Shown here piece by piece: positions 63,759 to 64,000 of a DNA stretch of 64,000 bases. Each line of letters opens with the position of its first letter. Position 1 is the stretch's first letter. The position numbers and the translations under genes are program-made. Source of the DNA: Achromobacter veterisilvae (lineage in GTDB: Bacteria > Pseudomonadota > Gammaproteobacteria > Burkholderiales > Burkholderiaceae_B); contig NZ_UFQC01000006.1 in the NCBI RefSeq assembly GCF_900496975.1, positions 174,612 through 238,611 on the forward strand. Reading direction: 5' to 3'. The notes beneath the pieces were generated by a model. That model did no database searches and was not told the DNA's origin. It worked only from the letters and a program-made list of their open reading frames with translations.

Positions 63759-64000
63759 AGCTCGCGCTCCTCCAGACGGCGACTGTACAAGCCGCGCTCA
63801 AACTTGCCGTCCGCATACGACCAGACAGGCTTTCCGTCAGGGCCGTGCGCAAGAGCATTGCATCCCTCGGCTACACGCCCCGAATTGATCAGGCCCACAG
63901 CCCGACTCGCGCAAGTACTGGGTACCCCGAAGTTGTGAGAATGGCTGCTCAGCGCCTCGAATATCGGCTGGCTTATAGCTACGTCGATGCAATCCGCAAG
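63737..64000 (-). CDS. phage endolysin (lysozyme, GH24-like), N-terminus beyond the window
   Basis: This is the C-terminal 87 codons of a muramidase-type endolysin. ISQPIFEALSSHSHNFGVPS matches the LTQ-Q-DALVSFAFNVG helix of GH24 lysozymes. GCNALAHGPDGKPVWSYADG and GLYSRRLEERELCL end the domain. The catalytic Glu would lie in the missing N-terminal part. It is read first in the cassette, then Rz and Rz1. Confidence 0.85.
   Translation of the reverse strand, partial: LADCIDVAISQPIFEALSSHSHNFGVPSTCASRAVGLINSGRVAEGCNALAHGPDGKPVWSYADGKFERGLYSRRLEERELCLSGLR

Larger units (their letters stand above)
61859..64000. mobile_element. one end of a probable prophage adjoining tRNA-Leu
   Basis: After tRNA-Leu the gene type changes abruptly to short phage-like genes: a LexA-boxed gene, an HTH protein, and on the other strand an endolysin/Rz/Rz1 lysis cassette. 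No integrase or repeated tRNA end is inside the window, so the boundaries are inferred. The element continues past 64000. Confidence 0.75.

Overview
The window looks like chromosome of an Alcaligenaceae betaproteobacterium of the Bordetella/Achromobacter type. The evidence is high GC with strong third-position bias, four tripartite-tricarboxylate (Bug) binding proteins (one cut by the window edge), many IclR/LysR-controlled catabolic operons, a pertactin-style autotransporter, and FecIR-type iron uptake. Species cannot be fixed from the sequence alone.

Layout. 1-2.2 kb: a Bug protein (cut by the edge) and a crotonase-family gene, divergent from a LysR regulator. 2.4-9.2 kb: an iron-uptake island. 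A Fur box precedes the minus-strand series ECF sigma, FecR anti-sigma, STN-containing TonB receptor, second ECF sigma. A closely similar receptor without STN converges on it. 9.4-11.2 kb: a hipBA-type toxin-antitoxin pair with three TCATATWTGA operator-like sites. 11.3-12.3 kb: a DUF72 protein. 12.5-23 kb: an IclR regulator and a large plus-strand operon with a branched-chain-type ABC importer, a class III aminotransferase and hydantoinase/oxoprolinase A and B subunits. 23.1-24.1 kb: an acetyltransferase fused to a whole Rnk-like protein. 24.1-25.3 kb: about 1.2 kb without an intact gene, with fragments of decayed genes. 25.3-28.4 kb: a large autotransporter that ends next to tRNA-Gly.

28.5-35.9 kb is housekeeping: trmB, a proline iminopeptidase, thiS, a small membrane protein, a Kbp-like BON-LysM protein, ffh, a YpjD/CcsA-like membrane protein, a PP0621-like protein, ampD and a glutathione transferase. 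36-41.3 kb is a complete D-galactonate operon (IclR regulator, dgoK, dgoA, dgoD, transporter) with a recognisable promoter/operator and terminator. 41.3-45.3 kb holds an M20 amidohydrolase with an MHS-type transporter and a DHA1-type exporter. 45.5-54.8 kb: two tandem paralogous IclR regulators face a six-gene acyl-CoA operon (two acyl-CoA dehydrogenases, two Bug proteins, an AcuI-type reductase and an ADP-forming CoA ligase). 54.8-61.7 kb: an SMP-30 lactonase and a Bug protein, a DUF2520 protein, htpG and an NCS2 nucleobase permease.

61.8-64 kb: tRNA-Leu(CAA) is followed by what appears to be one end of a prophage. It carries a gene with a perfect LexA box 10 bases before its start, an autoregulated-looking two-gene unit (a 150-residue protein with a possible ADP-ribosyltransferase-like pattern, then a 69-residue HTH protein), and a convergent lysis cassette (endolysin, Rz, and Rz1 nested inside Rz). 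The two-gene prophage unit and the four-gene iron-signalling operon with two sigma factors and one anti-sigma are the most interesting parts.
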